A DNA stretch of 64,000 nucleotides from Ilyobacter_A sp963668015 (GCA_963668015.2 CAXXCR010000027.1:62001-126000), one strand, 5' to 3'; shown: positions 53,496 to 62,520, counted from the first letter of the stretch. Program-made: numbers and translations. The notes: a model not told the origin generated them from the sequence alone.

Positions 53496-54581
53496 TTAAT
53501 CAAATGCGGTTTTTATTTTTTCCTCTTTTTCCACCAGCTTCATATCAGACTCTACCATCAATTTTATCAACTTTTCAAACGGTGTCTTGGTGGGATTCCA
53601 CTTAAGCAGTTTTTTTGCCTTGCTAGGATTCCCTAATAACTGGTCAACTTCTGTAGGCCTAAAATATTTTGAATCCACTTCTATAAGAACTTTTCCTGTT
53701 TTTTTACAAATTCCTTTTTCTTCTTTTCCCTCTCCTTCCCAGGAAATTTCTATTCCAGCCTCTTTAAATGCCCGTGTGGCAAATTCTCTTACTGTATGCA
53801 TTTTCCCTGTTGCTATCACAAAATCCACAGGCTCGTCATGCTGCAGCATCAACCACATACACTCTACATAGTCCTTTGCATATCCCCAATCTCTTTGGGA
53901 GTTTAAGTTTCCCAAATACAACTTTTTCTGTTTTCCTTGTGCTATTCTTGCTGCGGCAAGTGTTATCTTTCTGGTTACAAAGGTTTCTCCTCTTCTCTCC
54001 GATTCGTGGTTAAAAAGTATCCCGTTTACAGCGAACAATCCGTAAGATTCTCTATAGTTTCTTACTATCCAGTAGCCATACATCTTAGCAACTGCATAGG
54101 GAGATCTAGGATAAAAAGGCGTCGTCTCGCTCTGAGGCACTTCCTGCACTTTCCCGTAAAGTTCAGAGGTGGATGCCTGATATATCTTCACATGTTTTTC
54201 ATATCCTAAAAATCGTACAGCTTCTAGTATCCTTAAAACCCCCAAAGCATCTATGTCCGCAGTATATTCAGGAACTTCAAATGACACCTTTACATGCGAC
54301 TGAGCTGCAAGATTATAGATTTCAGTAGGCTTTATCTCACTGATTAAACGTATTAAATTTGTAGAGTCACTCATGTCGCCATAATGTAGGTGTATGCTCC
54401 TCTTTATTTTCATATCCTTTATGAGTTCATCTATATACAAATGCTCTATCCTACCTGTATTAAATGATGAAGACCTCCTTATAATTCCGTGAACCTCATA
54501 ACCCTTCTCCAGTAAAAATTCAGCTAGATAAGATCCGTCCTGACCAGTTATACCTGTTATAAGAGCTGTTTTACTTGACAT
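53496..54581 (-). CDS. gmd: GDP-mannose 4,6-dehydratase
   Basis: 361 residues from the ATG at 54581 (AGGGTGG upstream); the 15-codon extension overlaps the preceding gene and is rejected. ALITGITGQDGSYLAEFLL, IYNLAAQSHVKVSFE and the catalytic YPRSPYAVAKMYGYW identify Gmd. It makes GDP-4-keto-6-deoxymannose, the precursor of GDP-fucose. manC (45403), gmd and fcl make the GDP-fucose route complete from mannose 1-phosphate. Confidence 0.97.
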   Translation of the reverse strand: MSSKTALITGITGQDGSYLAEFLLEKGYEVHGIIRRSSSFNTGRIEHLYIDELIKDMKIKRSIHLHYGDMSDSTNLIRLISEIKPTEIYNLAAQSHVKVSFEVPEYTADIDALGVLRILEAVRFLGYEKHVKIYQASTSELYGKVQEVPQSETTPFYPRSPYAVAKMYGYWIVRNYRESYGLFAVNGILFNHESERRGETFVTRKITLAAARIAQGKQKKLYLGNLNSQRDWGYAKDYVECMWLMLQHDEPVDFVIATGKMHTVREFATRAFKEAGIEISWEGEGKEEKGICKKTGKVLIEVDSKYFRPTEVDQLLGNPSKAKKLLKWNPTKTPFEKLIKLMVESDMKLVEKEEKIKTAFD

Positions 54582-54600
54582 CTTTTCCACCCTCTTATCA

Positions 54601-55824
54601 TTAAAATATTTTTCTAATCTTCCCACTTAGTCTACTCATAATGTTCCCGTATTCATAATTTTGAACTACATATTCCCTGGCTTGCCTACCCTTTTGCCTT
54701 ATCAAGTCAATATCTTGACTTATCTCCAATATTTTTTCATGAAACTTGTCATATTCATCTTCATACAGGACATACCCCATATCATACTCCCTCACAACCT
54801 GAGCCACGCTTGACTCTCTATTGGCAAGACAAAGGGTTGGTTTTCCTGCAGCTGCAATTCCCAGAAGTTTGGACGGCATAAAACTATCCTTTTCATCTTT
54901 TTTCTGGGGAATTATATGTAAATCTGCCAAATTAAGGAATTCATTCAAGTTCTCCTTTGGCTGCGGCGGCATAAGGACAACATTTGGCATATCCTCTAAT
55001 TTTCTAAATACATAGTCCCGTTTATTCCCGTCGCCAGCAACTATAAATCTTACATTATTATTTTTCTTCAATTTCTCTATACACTCTATCACTGTATCCC
55101 AGTCTTCTTTTTTCCCTATATTCCCAGAGTACATAACGACAAATTTATCTGAGCTTATTTTAAGTTCTTCTCTGTAAAAGCTATCTTCCTTTGGAAAAAT
55201 AAAAGATACATCTGCCCAGTTAGGCAAAAAATACTGTTTTTCTAGGCAAACCCCCTTATTGCTTAATTTTGCTAACATACCGTCGCTTATCGTACTTACT
55301 ACATCGAATTTGGAAAACATCCTTTTTTCTATCCAGTGCAAAATATTTGATAAAAGTGGTATTTTACCTATATTTTTCAAAGTTTCTAAACCTGCATCTA
55401 TCTCAAAATCCTGTATGTGCACCCAAATTTTGGAGCTAGGATGTTTTTTTCTATACATTATCCCAAGTTTTAATAAAAAAATATTTGGAAGAATCACCAT
55501 TAATAGCCGGCAATCTTTTTTCATTAATATTTTTTTACTCTTTCTGTAAAAATCCCAGTAGTGAAAAACTCTGTTAATAAAGTTCACTTTTTTAGGCACA
55601 TACTGCCTAACTCTGTTTATTCTTACTCCATTCACTTGTTCTAAAACTAAACCTTTTTTTTCTGAATACGGCTCCCTTATCTCCCATTCAGGATAATATG
55701 GGTACCCTGTTGCAACTTCCACATCAAATTCCCTTGCCAAATATTCCACCATCTCAGTTGTATACAGACCTGTGGAAGAATCTTCCGGATAATAATTCAT
55801 ACCAACCACTACTATTTTTTCCAT
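54601..55824 (-). CDS. Family 4 glycosyltransferase (WcaI-like)
   Basis: 407 residues from the ATG at 55824, with GGGAG seven bases upstream. The N-terminus IVVVGMNYYPEDSSTGLYT and HIQDFEIDAGLETL match the WcaI-type glycosyltransferases of colanic-acid-like loci, many of which are fucosyltransferases. VMYSGNIGKKEDWDTVIEC and the donor site MPSKLLGIAAAGKPTL close the GT-B fold. Adjacent to gmd/fcl, so fucose transfer is plausible but inferred. Confidence 0.9.
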   Translation of the reverse strand: MEKIVVVGMNYYPEDSSTGLYTTEMVEYLAREFDVEVATGYPYYPEWEIREPYSEKKGLVLEQVNGVRINRVRQYVPKKVNFINRVFHYWDFYRKSKKILMKKDCRLLMVILPNIFLLKLGIMYRKKHPSSKIWVHIQDFEIDAGLETLKNIGKIPLLSNILHWIEKRMFSKFDVVSTISDGMLAKLSNKGVCLEKQYFLPNWADVSFIFPKEDSFYREELKISSDKFVVMYSGNIGKKEDWDTVIECIEKLKKNNNVRFIVAGDGNKRDYVFRKLEDMPNVVLMPPQPKENLNEFLNLADLHIIPQKKDEKDSFMPSKLLGIAAAGKPTLCLANRESSVAQVVREYDMGYVLYEDEYDKFHEKILEISQDIDLIRQKGRQAREYVVQNYEYGNIMSRLSGKIRKIF

Positions 55825-55844
55825 GAATACGCTCCCGTTCCATA

Positions 55845-57206
55845 TCAATACGCACCAGTTTTATAGATGACATTTTTTATCGTCTTCATAACAATTACCA
55901 AATCCAGCCACATGGACCAGTTTCTAATGTAGTACAAATCCAAAGCTATCCTCTCGTCGTAATCCTCTAAATCGCTTCTTCCATTTGCCTGCCACATACC
56001 AGTTATGCCAGGCTTCACCATAAAAACTTTTCTTCCCGCCTCACTTCCGTAATACATGTCCAGTTCTTTTTTTACTATGGGTCTTGGCCCCACTATGCTC
56101 ATTTTCCCCTTTAAAACATTTAAAAATTGTGGGAACTCGTCCAGTGATGTTTCTCTTAAAAATCTTCCTATCTTTGTTATCCTGGGATCATCTTTGAGTT
56201 TAAAAGTTTTATAAAACTCCTCTTTCAGCCTCGCATCACTCTCTAATATTTCGTTGAGCCTGTCTTCTGCATTTACATGCATACTCCTAAACTTATACAT
56301 TTTAAAAGGCTCAAGGTCTCTTCCAATTCTGTTGTGGGCGAAAAGTACTTTTCCTCCGTCTTCTTTTTTTATCCTTATGCCAAAAGCTATATACAGTATC
56401 CCAAATATTAAAAAACCAATACTTCCAAGCACAATGTCCAGCATTCTTTTTTCAATTTTCTGTCTCGCAGTCATTATAATTTGGTCGGTGGATACAAGCA
56501 TTACTCCGCCATAATCTTCAGCTTTAGATTTGTTAGTAAACGCCCCGTTTAAACTGGAGACATATTTAATTTTTTCAACTCTTTTTTCAAGTTTTCTATG
56601 TATCTCCGCTATTTTTTTATGCCCCGCTTTTGGAAGCGCCACGATGACTTCATCCACTTGTTTTTCTAGTACACAGTTTTCAAGTTCATTCACAGTGCAA
56701 AGTATCTTTTCCGAATCTATTTTTATATTTTCATCAGCCTTTACATACCCCAAAAGATTGTAGAGTACAAATGGGTTGTTTGTTATCACCCTTGTCAAAA
56801 TTTTTGCAGAATCTCCTGTTCCTATTATTAAAACCCTTTTTTGTAATTTTTTGCCGAAATCTCTCCTGAATATTCTCAGAAGAAAAAGGTTGAATACAAA
56901 AAATAACGCCACAAGCATGACAATTTCTGGAATATTTTTATAATCTAAAAAAACTAATTCATTTAAAATAAGCAGTGCCAAAAACTCCAGGTGAACTCTT
57001 ACCTGTTTTTTTAACTCCTCCCAAACAAGTACTGTCTTAAAAGCATAAAGACTCTCTATTAACATCAATATAAAAAATATAAAAAAATTCCCAACTGCTA
57101 TCTTAGTAGGAACCTCGAAAAATAGACTGAGACCTAGAAAAAAAGCAAACTGAAATAATATCCTGATAAACTGTATAAAGGCTCTATACGCAATATTGCT
57201 TCCCAT
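55845..57206 (-). CDS. Undecaprenyl-phosphate sugar phosphotransferase (WcaJ/WbaP-like)
   Basis: 453 residues from the ATG at 57206 with GGGGTGGG upstream. The N-terminal half has about four or five membrane segments and a CoA-binding-like domain (VLIIGTGDSAKILTRV). The C-terminal catalytic domain has KRMLDIVLGSIGF, FKMYKFRSMHVNAEDRL, ETSLDEFPQFLNVLKGKMS, GPRPIVKKE and VKPGITGMWQANGRS. It transfers a sugar 1-phosphate (glucose or galactose usually) to undecaprenyl phosphate to start the repeat unit. First of the glycan-building genes, after the export genes. Confidence 0.94.
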   Translation of the reverse strand: MGSNIAYRAFIQFIRILFQFAFFLGLSLFFEVPTKIAVGNFFIFFILMLIESLYAFKTVLVWEELKKQVRVHLEFLALLILNELVFLDYKNIPEIVMLVALFFVFNLFLLRIFRRDFGKKLQKRVLIIGTGDSAKILTRVITNNPFVLYNLLGYVKADENIKIDSEKILCTVNELENCVLEKQVDEVIVALPKAGHKKIAEIHRKLEKRVEKIKYVSSLNGAFTNKSKAEDYGGVMLVSTDQIIMTARQKIEKRMLDIVLGSIGFLIFGILYIAFGIRIKKEDGGKVLFAHNRIGRDLEPFKMYKFRSMHVNAEDRLNEILESDARLKEEFYKTFKLKDDPRITKIGRFLRETSLDEFPQFLNVLKGKMSIVGPRPIVKKELDMYYGSEAGRKVFMVKPGITGMWQANGRSDLEDYDERIALDLYYIRNWSMWLDLVIVMKTIKNVIYKTGAY

Positions 57207-57239
57207 AGTCCCACCCCCACTCAAGTCACAAATTTAAAA

Positions 57240-57276
57240 CTTGTAAAAAACAGGATAATTAAATCCTGTTTTTTAA
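57240..57276 (-). terminator. Intrinsic terminator after the HlyD gene
   Basis: A 12-bp perfect stem, AAAAAACAGGAT (57245-57256) with ATCCTGTTTTTT (57263-57274), six-base loop, giving a T run on either strand. On the minus strand it lies between the export genes and the sugar transferase, in the middle of what is otherwise one long run of genes. Confidence 0.85.
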
Positions 57277-57310
57277 CTCATATAAATTTATCTGAAAATT
57301 GATATTTTAT

Positions 57311-58690
57311 CTATTCAACTTCTACAATTTGTCCTTCCTCTACCTTAAACGGATACATAACCACATAAGTCCCTTCTTCCAGATTGAGCACTTCATACTT
57401 AGACAAAGTTTTTACCCCCACCTCAATCTCTTTTTTCACAACTATGCCGTCTTCTACTGCATAGATGTAATCCTTGCCGTTTTGCTGAAAAACAGAAAAC
57501 GAGTTCACTGTCAATGCATCACTTTTATTTGTTGAAAATAAGTTTACATTTACCAGCTCACCAGGTGTAAGTTTTTCATAGTTATCAATTGATATTTCCG
57601 CTTCAACCATTCTTCCTGCATAACTTTCTTTGGCTATATTTGAAATTTTAGTAACCCTACCATCATAAGTTTTTCTTTCATCATCTTTCATAGAAACCTT
57701 ACACACTGCACCTATGTTTATACCACGAGCACTGTCTATTGGTAGGTTTATCTTTATAACCAGTTTTTCAAATGGTGTAATTGACATCAATTTTGTTTTG
57801 GGCTCGGATATACCCCCGTTTTCAGCCAAAAGTTCTGTTATTATTCCCGCAACCGGAGCCTTGAGTTCAGTTTTGAGCTTCGAAAGTTCCACTCTTTTCT
57901 GCTCACGATCAAGCTTTAACTTACTTATCCTACTCTTCAGGGTGCTTTCTTTAAAATAAAGTTCTTTTTCCAGCCTGTTGTATCCCAAAAGCAATAAATC
58001 ATGCCTTTTTCTTGCAATTTCAATCTCTCTCCTTATATCTTCATACTCCAATTCCTTATTGTATGCAGCAGTTCTGGCCCTGTTGGCTTCTATGGAAGAT
58101 ATGCCGTCCTGTCTCAAAAGGTCCTCTTTTACCGCCGCTTCCTCTCTCAGATTTTTCAATTCAAACTGTATTACACTTTTTTTCCTGTTCAATCCGGTTA
58201 AGGATTTTCTGACTTCTTCTGTCTCGAGCTTCTTATTATCCAGTTCCAGCTGTAAGCTACCGGAAGACATATTCCTCAGTTCTAACTGGGCATTGTCTAT
58301 GTCTAGCTTTATGGATTTCAACTGCCTCAATACCTCCACCCTGTAGCTGTCTTCAAAGGTCAGAAGCTTATCCCCTTTTTGTATCTGGTCCCCCTCTTTT
58401 ACCAAAACTTCTTTTATTACGATAGGGACTTCTGTATGTACATTATACATCTCTTCAGGGGCTACTAAACCTTCAAACTTTAGGCTTTCACCGATGGTTT
58501 CCCTTACAACCCTGCCTACCTTGATATCTTCATTTTCAACAGTATCCTTGGCATCATCTTTAATCCTATCTATTAATTTGGTGGAACCACTATTTTTTTC
58601 GCCATTTTGAACTTCTCTTTTAGGTACCACAAAATTATATATCCCAAAAAGAGATAAAAGAAATATAACTAACACAAATAATTTTTTCAT
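57311..58690 (-). CDS. HlyD/RND-type periplasmic adaptor (membrane fusion protein)
   Basis: 459 residues. The N-terminal membrane anchor or signal (KKLFVLVIFLLSLFGIYNFV) is followed by a biotinyl-lipoyl-like half motif (VPIVIKEVLVKEGDQIQKGD). A long coiled-coil hairpin spans about 130-290, the second half motif is LKAPVAGIITELLAENGGIS, and beta-barrel domains follow. These adaptors bridge an inner-membrane transporter to TolC. The partner transporter is not encoded next to it; the neighbours are TolC and the CpsC/kinase pair. It starts 8 bp after the TolC gene. Confidence 0.92.
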   Translation of the reverse strand: MKKLFVLVIFLLSLFGIYNFVVPKREVQNGEKNSGSTKLIDRIKDDAKDTVENEDIKVGRVVRETIGESLKFEGLVAPEEMYNVHTEVPIVIKEVLVKEGDQIQKGDKLLTFEDSYRVEVLRQLKSIKLDIDNAQLELRNMSSGSLQLELDNKKLETEEVRKSLTGLNRKKSVIQFELKNLREEAAVKEDLLRQDGISSIEANRARTAAYNKELEYEDIRREIEIARKRHDLLLLGYNRLEKELYFKESTLKSRISKLKLDREQKRVELSKLKTELKAPVAGIITELLAENGGISEPKTKLMSITPFEKLVIKINLPIDSARGINIGAVCKVSMKDDERKTYDGRVTKISNIAKESYAGRMVEAEISIDNYEKLTPGELVNVNLFSTNKSDALTVNSFSVFQQNGKDYIYAVEDGIVVKKEIEVGVKTLSKYEVLNLEEGTYVVMYPFKVEEGQIVEVE

Positions 58691-58698
58691 ATTTCCTC

Positions 58699-59946
58699 CT
58701 ATTTTAAGGAGCTCTCATATTTGTCAACAGCAGACACAAGCTCCCTCTGTAATGAATAGTAGCTGTCCTCTGCATCTTGAAGCTGGTTAACAGAATCCAG
58801 GTAATCCAACGAACTTATAATACCGTTGTCATATCTGAGAGTATCTATTCTAAGGTTTGCCCTTGTTATCTCCAGCTTGGATTTTTGGGCTTCTAGCTTC
58901 TCGTAAGCCGTTACCATATCTGTGTATTTTCTAGTTATATCCAACTTTATATTGTCAATATTTTCTGAATAGGCAATCTTTGCCTGCTCTTTTCTATGAA
59001 CACTTTGCTCCACTTGATCCTTTGTTATACCCCAGTTAAACAGGTTCCAGTTTGCAGTTAAATTTAATCCCCAATTTTCCTGGTAGTTATCCCCTTCTAT
59101 TCTGTTGTATTTCACCGCATACTCTGCACCTAGGGATACAGTTGGATAATAATCCACTTTAGCCAGTTTTACGCTGTTTTCTGCTCTTTTAACCAGAAGT
59201 TTTTCTTTCGTTGCCTTGCTACCTCTTTGCAGTGCCTTTTCAATATCACGTTTGGCTTCATATCCAGCAACATCAAGAGTTCCAGTGTCAAATTCAAGTA
59301 AATCAAATTCAGAATCAAATGGAACTCCCATAAGAACTTTCAGGGCAGCTTTTTCTACCCCTATATTTTTTTGTTTAACTATTCTGTCTGTTTTATTGGT
59401 GATAATATCAGATTCTACCTTTAAGAGCTCACTTCTAGGTATCAGTTTACCTTTTGTGTAGAGTTTTTCCAGTCTATCCCTTTGTTTTTCCAAGGTCTCT
59501 ATAACCCTGTCACTTATCTCTACCTGTTTTTTAAGGTTCAAGATATTGAAAAAACTATCTATAATTTGCTCCCTTACCTCCAAAGATAAACTTATCATTT
59601 CCAAATCTGTTATCTCTTTGTCGATCCTGGATTGTTCTAGAAGTCCAGTCAGCTGACCACCAGTATATATCGGCTGAGTTAACGAGATCGTTACAGGTCC
59701 CACTCCGTCCTCGTTGAACTTATTCTCTTGTATGAAATTTTCTTCAGCTTCTAAGTCCAATTTTAGCCCGAATGCTTTTTTACTCTTTATGTATTCTAAG
59801 TCGCTTATTTTCATTTCAAGTTTCTGGGATTGTATCGTACGGTTCTTGCTCTCGGCATTTCTCAGAGCATCTTGTAGTCCTAGTTCCTCACAGTAAGAAT
59901 GAAAAGATATTACTATTAAAACCGCAATTGCTATCTTTTTTCTCAT
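58699..59946 (-). CDS. TolC-family outer-membrane channel protein
   Basis: 415 residues. The signal peptide is KKIAIAVLIVISFHSYC, followed by two homologous outer-membrane-efflux repeats of long helices. The first begins LGLQDALRNAESKNRTIQ and the second contains YYPTVSLGAEYAVKYN and the end IDTLRYDNGIISSLDYLDS. TolC proteins form trimeric channel-tunnels through the outer membrane. It shows the organism is diderm. With the following HlyD gene it makes an export conduit placed in the polysaccharide operon. Confidence 0.93.
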   Translation of the reverse strand: MRKKIAIAVLIVISFHSYCEELGLQDALRNAESKNRTIQSQKLEMKISDLEYIKSKKAFGLKLDLEAEENFIQENKFNEDGVGPVTISLTQPIYTGGQLTGLLEQSRIDKEITDLEMISLSLEVREQIIDSFFNILNLKKQVEISDRVIETLEKQRDRLEKLYTKGKLIPRSELLKVESDIITNKTDRIVKQKNIGVEKAALKVLMGVPFDSEFDLLEFDTGTLDVAGYEAKRDIEKALQRGSKATKEKLLVKRAENSVKLAKVDYYPTVSLGAEYAVKYNRIEGDNYQENWGLNLTANWNLFNWGITKDQVEQSVHRKEQAKIAYSENIDNIKLDITRKYTDMVTAYEKLEAQKSKLEITRANLRIDTLRYDNGIISSLDYLDSVNQLQDAEDSYYSLQRELVSAVDKYESSLK

Positions 59947-60051
59947 AGTATCTCTTCCCCTTTTTCAAATCTCTATCACACAGTAAGTTTCTAGGATATT
60001 TTTCAAGCATAAGAATATACCGCTTATCTTGCTTTCTTTATTATTGCCTTG

Positions 60052-60777
60052 TTATTTATTAGATTTTATATGCTCGTCATAATAACCGTAATGATCATTA
60101 TAATATCCGTAATTTCCATGTCCATATCCACTTTTTTCTATTTTATTTACCACTACTCCGTAGATATTCGCCCCTGCCATATTGAGTATCTTTTTGGTGT
60201 ACTCCAGCTGCCTTTTATTTATCATGTCATAACCGCATACAACCACTACTCCATCACTTTCTTTTGAAAGTATCACAGGGTCAGCCACTACCGTAACAGG
60301 CGGAGCATCGAGAATAATCAAATCATATGTAGGTTTTATCATTGTTAAAAAATCACTCAACATCTCAGATTGAAGAACCTCTGTCTGGTTAACATTTAAG
60401 TTCTCAGTAGGTATTATGTCCAGGTGGCTAGAGACTTTTTTTATGGCTCCTTCCTGACTTCTACCGACCAGTATACTATGAAGTCCGCGATCATTTTTCA
60501 TATTAAAAAACTTGTGTAATGTCGGCTTCCTCACATCACAGTCTATTATCAAAACCTTTTTTCCGCTCATAGATTCACTGACAGCATAATTTGTAGCAAC
60601 TGTCGACTTCCCTTCTCCAGGTATGGAGCTGGTAAATAATATAACCTTATTCTTTCTGTATCTATCTATAAAATACATATTTGTTCTAAATACTCTAAAA
60701 GCCTCTAAAAGCGGATTGGTTCTTTTGTTCTCCATGAAAATTTTTCTTTTATTTTCTTTTCCTAGAATATTTTTCAA
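60052..60777 (-). CDS. BY-type tyrosine autokinase (CpsD/Wzc cytoplasmic domain)
   Basis: 241 residues from a TTG at 60777 with GGAGGAGG nine bases upstream; an ATG at 60735 lacks a site and would give 227 residues. Walker A SIPGEGKSTVATN, Walker A' VLIIDCDVRKPT and Walker B DLIILDAPPV define BY kinases. EAFRVFRTNMYF precedes them, as in CpsD. The C-terminus ends with the tyrosine cluster YGHGNYGYYNDHYGYYDEH (seven tyrosines), the autophosphorylation tail. Its cycles of phosphorylation control polymer length and export. It is split from its membrane partner as in Gram-positives. Confidence 0.93.
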   Translation of the reverse strand: MKNILGKENKRKIFMENKRTNPLLEAFRVFRTNMYFIDRYRKNKVILFTSSIPGEGKSTVATNYAVSESMSGKKVLIIDCDVRKPTLHKFFNMKNDRGLHSILVGRSQEGAIKKVSSHLDIIPTENLNVNQTEVLQSEMLSDFLTMIKPTYDLIILDAPPVTVVADPVILSKESDGVVVVCGYDMINKRQLEYTKKILNMAGANIYGVVVNKIEKSGYGHGNYGYYNDHYGYYDEHIKSNK

Positions 60778-61492
60778 GTTCGATCGCCTCCTCCGCCGGG
60801 ATAGTCCCTATAACAGGACATTCCATTATTTTTTCAATGTCTTCAGGCTTTTTCAGGTTGCTATGGAAAATTTCCACAAATAAAACTATGTTCGCCCCGA
60901 TAAAAGCTCCTAAAAGAACCGAAGCCACTGCAATCAACTTGTTACCTATTCCTGTTGGATTTTTTGGAACTTCTGCATTTTCAACTATTTTCAAGTTATC
61001 AAAACGCATTAAGTTTTTTATGTGCACTATAAAGGCTTTAGAAACCTCGTTTAATATCAGAGCAGCTCTTTGAGGATCTGTGTCCTTATAATAGATATTT
61101 ATAAACTCTGTGTCTTTTACCGTCTCAACCCGAACATTTTTGGCAAGTTTTCCCGCTTGTATATCCAATTCAAGTTTACTTATTACATCTCTCATAACTG
61201 TCCTACTTGTGGCAACTTCCGCGTAGGTTGTTACTAATTTTTGGTTAAAAGACAAGTCTGATTCATCAAACATTCTCCCGTAATAGCTGGTATTCCCCGA
61301 CACTATAAGCTTTGCGTTGGCTTCATATAATATCGGCCTTCTCACTATGAATCCCAGACCTATGAAAAATGTTGCTGCAATTACCAGTAAGACCAACTTC
61401 CAACCTTTTAGAACAATCATTATAAACTCAAAAATATCTATTTGTCTGTTGATACTATTGTTTTGAGCCTCATATTCGCTAATTCTACCCAT
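60749..61492 (-). CDS. Wzz/CpsC-like chain-length determinant
   Basis: 247 residues. Two membrane segments (about 30-50 and 175-197) flank a periplasmic region that starts ILYEANAKLIVSG. The proline-rich NPTGIGNKLIAVASVLLGAF leads into the second segment. These proteins set polymer length and activate the BY kinase. The short periplasmic loop (about 120 residues) resembles Gram-positive CpsC more than Wzc. AGGAGA precedes the ATG. Its 3' end overlaps the kinase gene by 29 bp if the TTG start is right. Head of the export unit. Confidence 0.92.
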   Translation of the reverse strand: MGRISEYEAQNNSINRQIDIFEFIMIVLKGWKLVLLVIAATFFIGLGFIVRRPILYEANAKLIVSGNTSYYGRMFDESDLSFNQKLVTTYAEVATSRTVMRDVISKLELDIQAGKLAKNVRVETVKDTEFINIYYKDTDPQRAALILNEVSKAFIVHIKNLMRFDNLKIVENAEVPKNPTGIGNKLIAVASVLLGAFIGANIVLFVEIFHSNLKKPEDIEKIMECPVIGTIPAEEAIELEKYSRKRK

Positions 61493-61568
61493 GGCTATCT
61501 CCTACTTTACTGTTTGATCACCATATCTAATTATTTTCTGCCGTCTATTCCTACAATTTCCCCACTTA

Positions 61569-61574
61569 ATTATA
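61569..61574 (-). promoter_or_regulatory. -10 candidate of the polysaccharide export operon
   Basis: Minus-strand TATAAT about 75 bp upstream of the chain-length gene. No -35 match at 16-18 bases, so it would need an activator. Confidence 0.35.
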
Positions 61575-61654
61575 ATTTACTCACTTTTTTCAACAGTTCC
61601 TTTTTTTATTAGCAGACTATTTTTATTGTAATTTTCATTTTAAATTTAACTATA

Positions 61655-62329
61655 CTATTTAAAATGAATTGAAATTGATTTAAATTGATGAGCTATATAG
61701 TGAAGTAAAGTATATATCAAAAGAGCAACCCCCAACATTTCCAGAAACTCTTCTCCGGTATATATATATTTATATAAAATTTTATCTGTGCTGTTTATAC
61801 TAGCCAGCATACCACCAAGCATCTCAAAGCCAACCGCCCCGCTGACATAAAGCACCCCAGAACTTATCATCAGCAACCTGGTATACTTGGGAAGTTGAAA
61901 TAAAAATCTCGCGTAAACTGCAAAAAACAAAACTAAAAAAGCTCCATACGGAAGTATCCAAGCATAATAAAGGAATCCGCTTGTGCCAAACAGCTCCCTC
62001 ATTGTCACTGTAAACTCCTCGTGTATGCCTATCATCTCATCAAGTGCCAGAAACAAAAATATAAAAGCTAGCCCATGCCAATACAGATATTTTTCATTTC
62101 TACTCTTTTTTTCAAAGCTGATTAAAAAAAATAGCACTGCAGAAAAGATAAGTCCCACAACTGAGAAAAATGAAGGCATATTGGTTTCGGAATCAAAATT
62201 AAAAAGTATTTTAAAAAATGGATAGTTATAATAACTTGAAAAAATTCCCAGTAAGTTGGCTATTACAAGCAAAAATATAAATGCTAGTATACATACAAAA
62301 ACCTTTTTTGAATCTAAGTTTAAAGCCAT
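61655..62329 (-). CDS. Membrane protein with D-x5-HE motif, copy C
   Basis: 224 residues from the ATG at 62329 (GGAGG nine bases upstream), six or seven membrane segments. It is more distant from copies A and B but repeats their layout: FLFLALDEMIGIHEEF (Asp97-Glu98, His103-Glu104) and an acidic block before the last segment (GEEFLEMLG, Glu193-Glu194). Single gene just upstream of the export operon in the same direction. Function unknown; its placement at the other end of the same locus as copies A and B supports a shared role in glycan or envelope biology. Confidence 0.72.
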   Translation of the reverse strand: MALNLDSKKVFVCILAFIFLLVIANLLGIFSSYYNYPFFKILFNFDSETNMPSFFSVVGLIFSAVLFFLISFEKKSRNEKYLYWHGLAFIFLFLALDEMIGIHEEFTVTMRELFGTSGFLYYAWILPYGAFLVLFFAVYARFLFQLPKYTRLLMISSGVLYVSGAVGFEMLGGMLASINSTDKILYKYIYTGEEFLEMLGVALLIYTLLHYIAHQFKSISIHFK

Positions 62330-62489
62330 AGCCATCAACCTCCGTTAAATAAATTTAAAGTTTTGTCATTAATTTATATAAATCAACTCCAATTTATACT
62401 TGAAATTATCGTGATAGTTTCCTGGTTTTTAGGTCACATTAATTTGAAACACGAACTGAAAAGATAAAACTTAATTAAGTTAATAAAGT

Positions 62490-62520
62490 ACAGAGAATAG
62501 ATATTTAAACTATTCTCTGT
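62490..62520. repeat. 11-bp inverted repeat in the 62.3-63.1 kb gap
   Basis: ACAGAGAATAG (62490-62500) with CTATTCTCTGT (62510-62520). A perfect stem without a T tail on either side; may be a weak terminator or an operator. The rest of 62330-62967 holds no convincing gene; a plus-strand TGTTATAAT at 62572-62580 has no gene after it. Confidence 0.45.
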
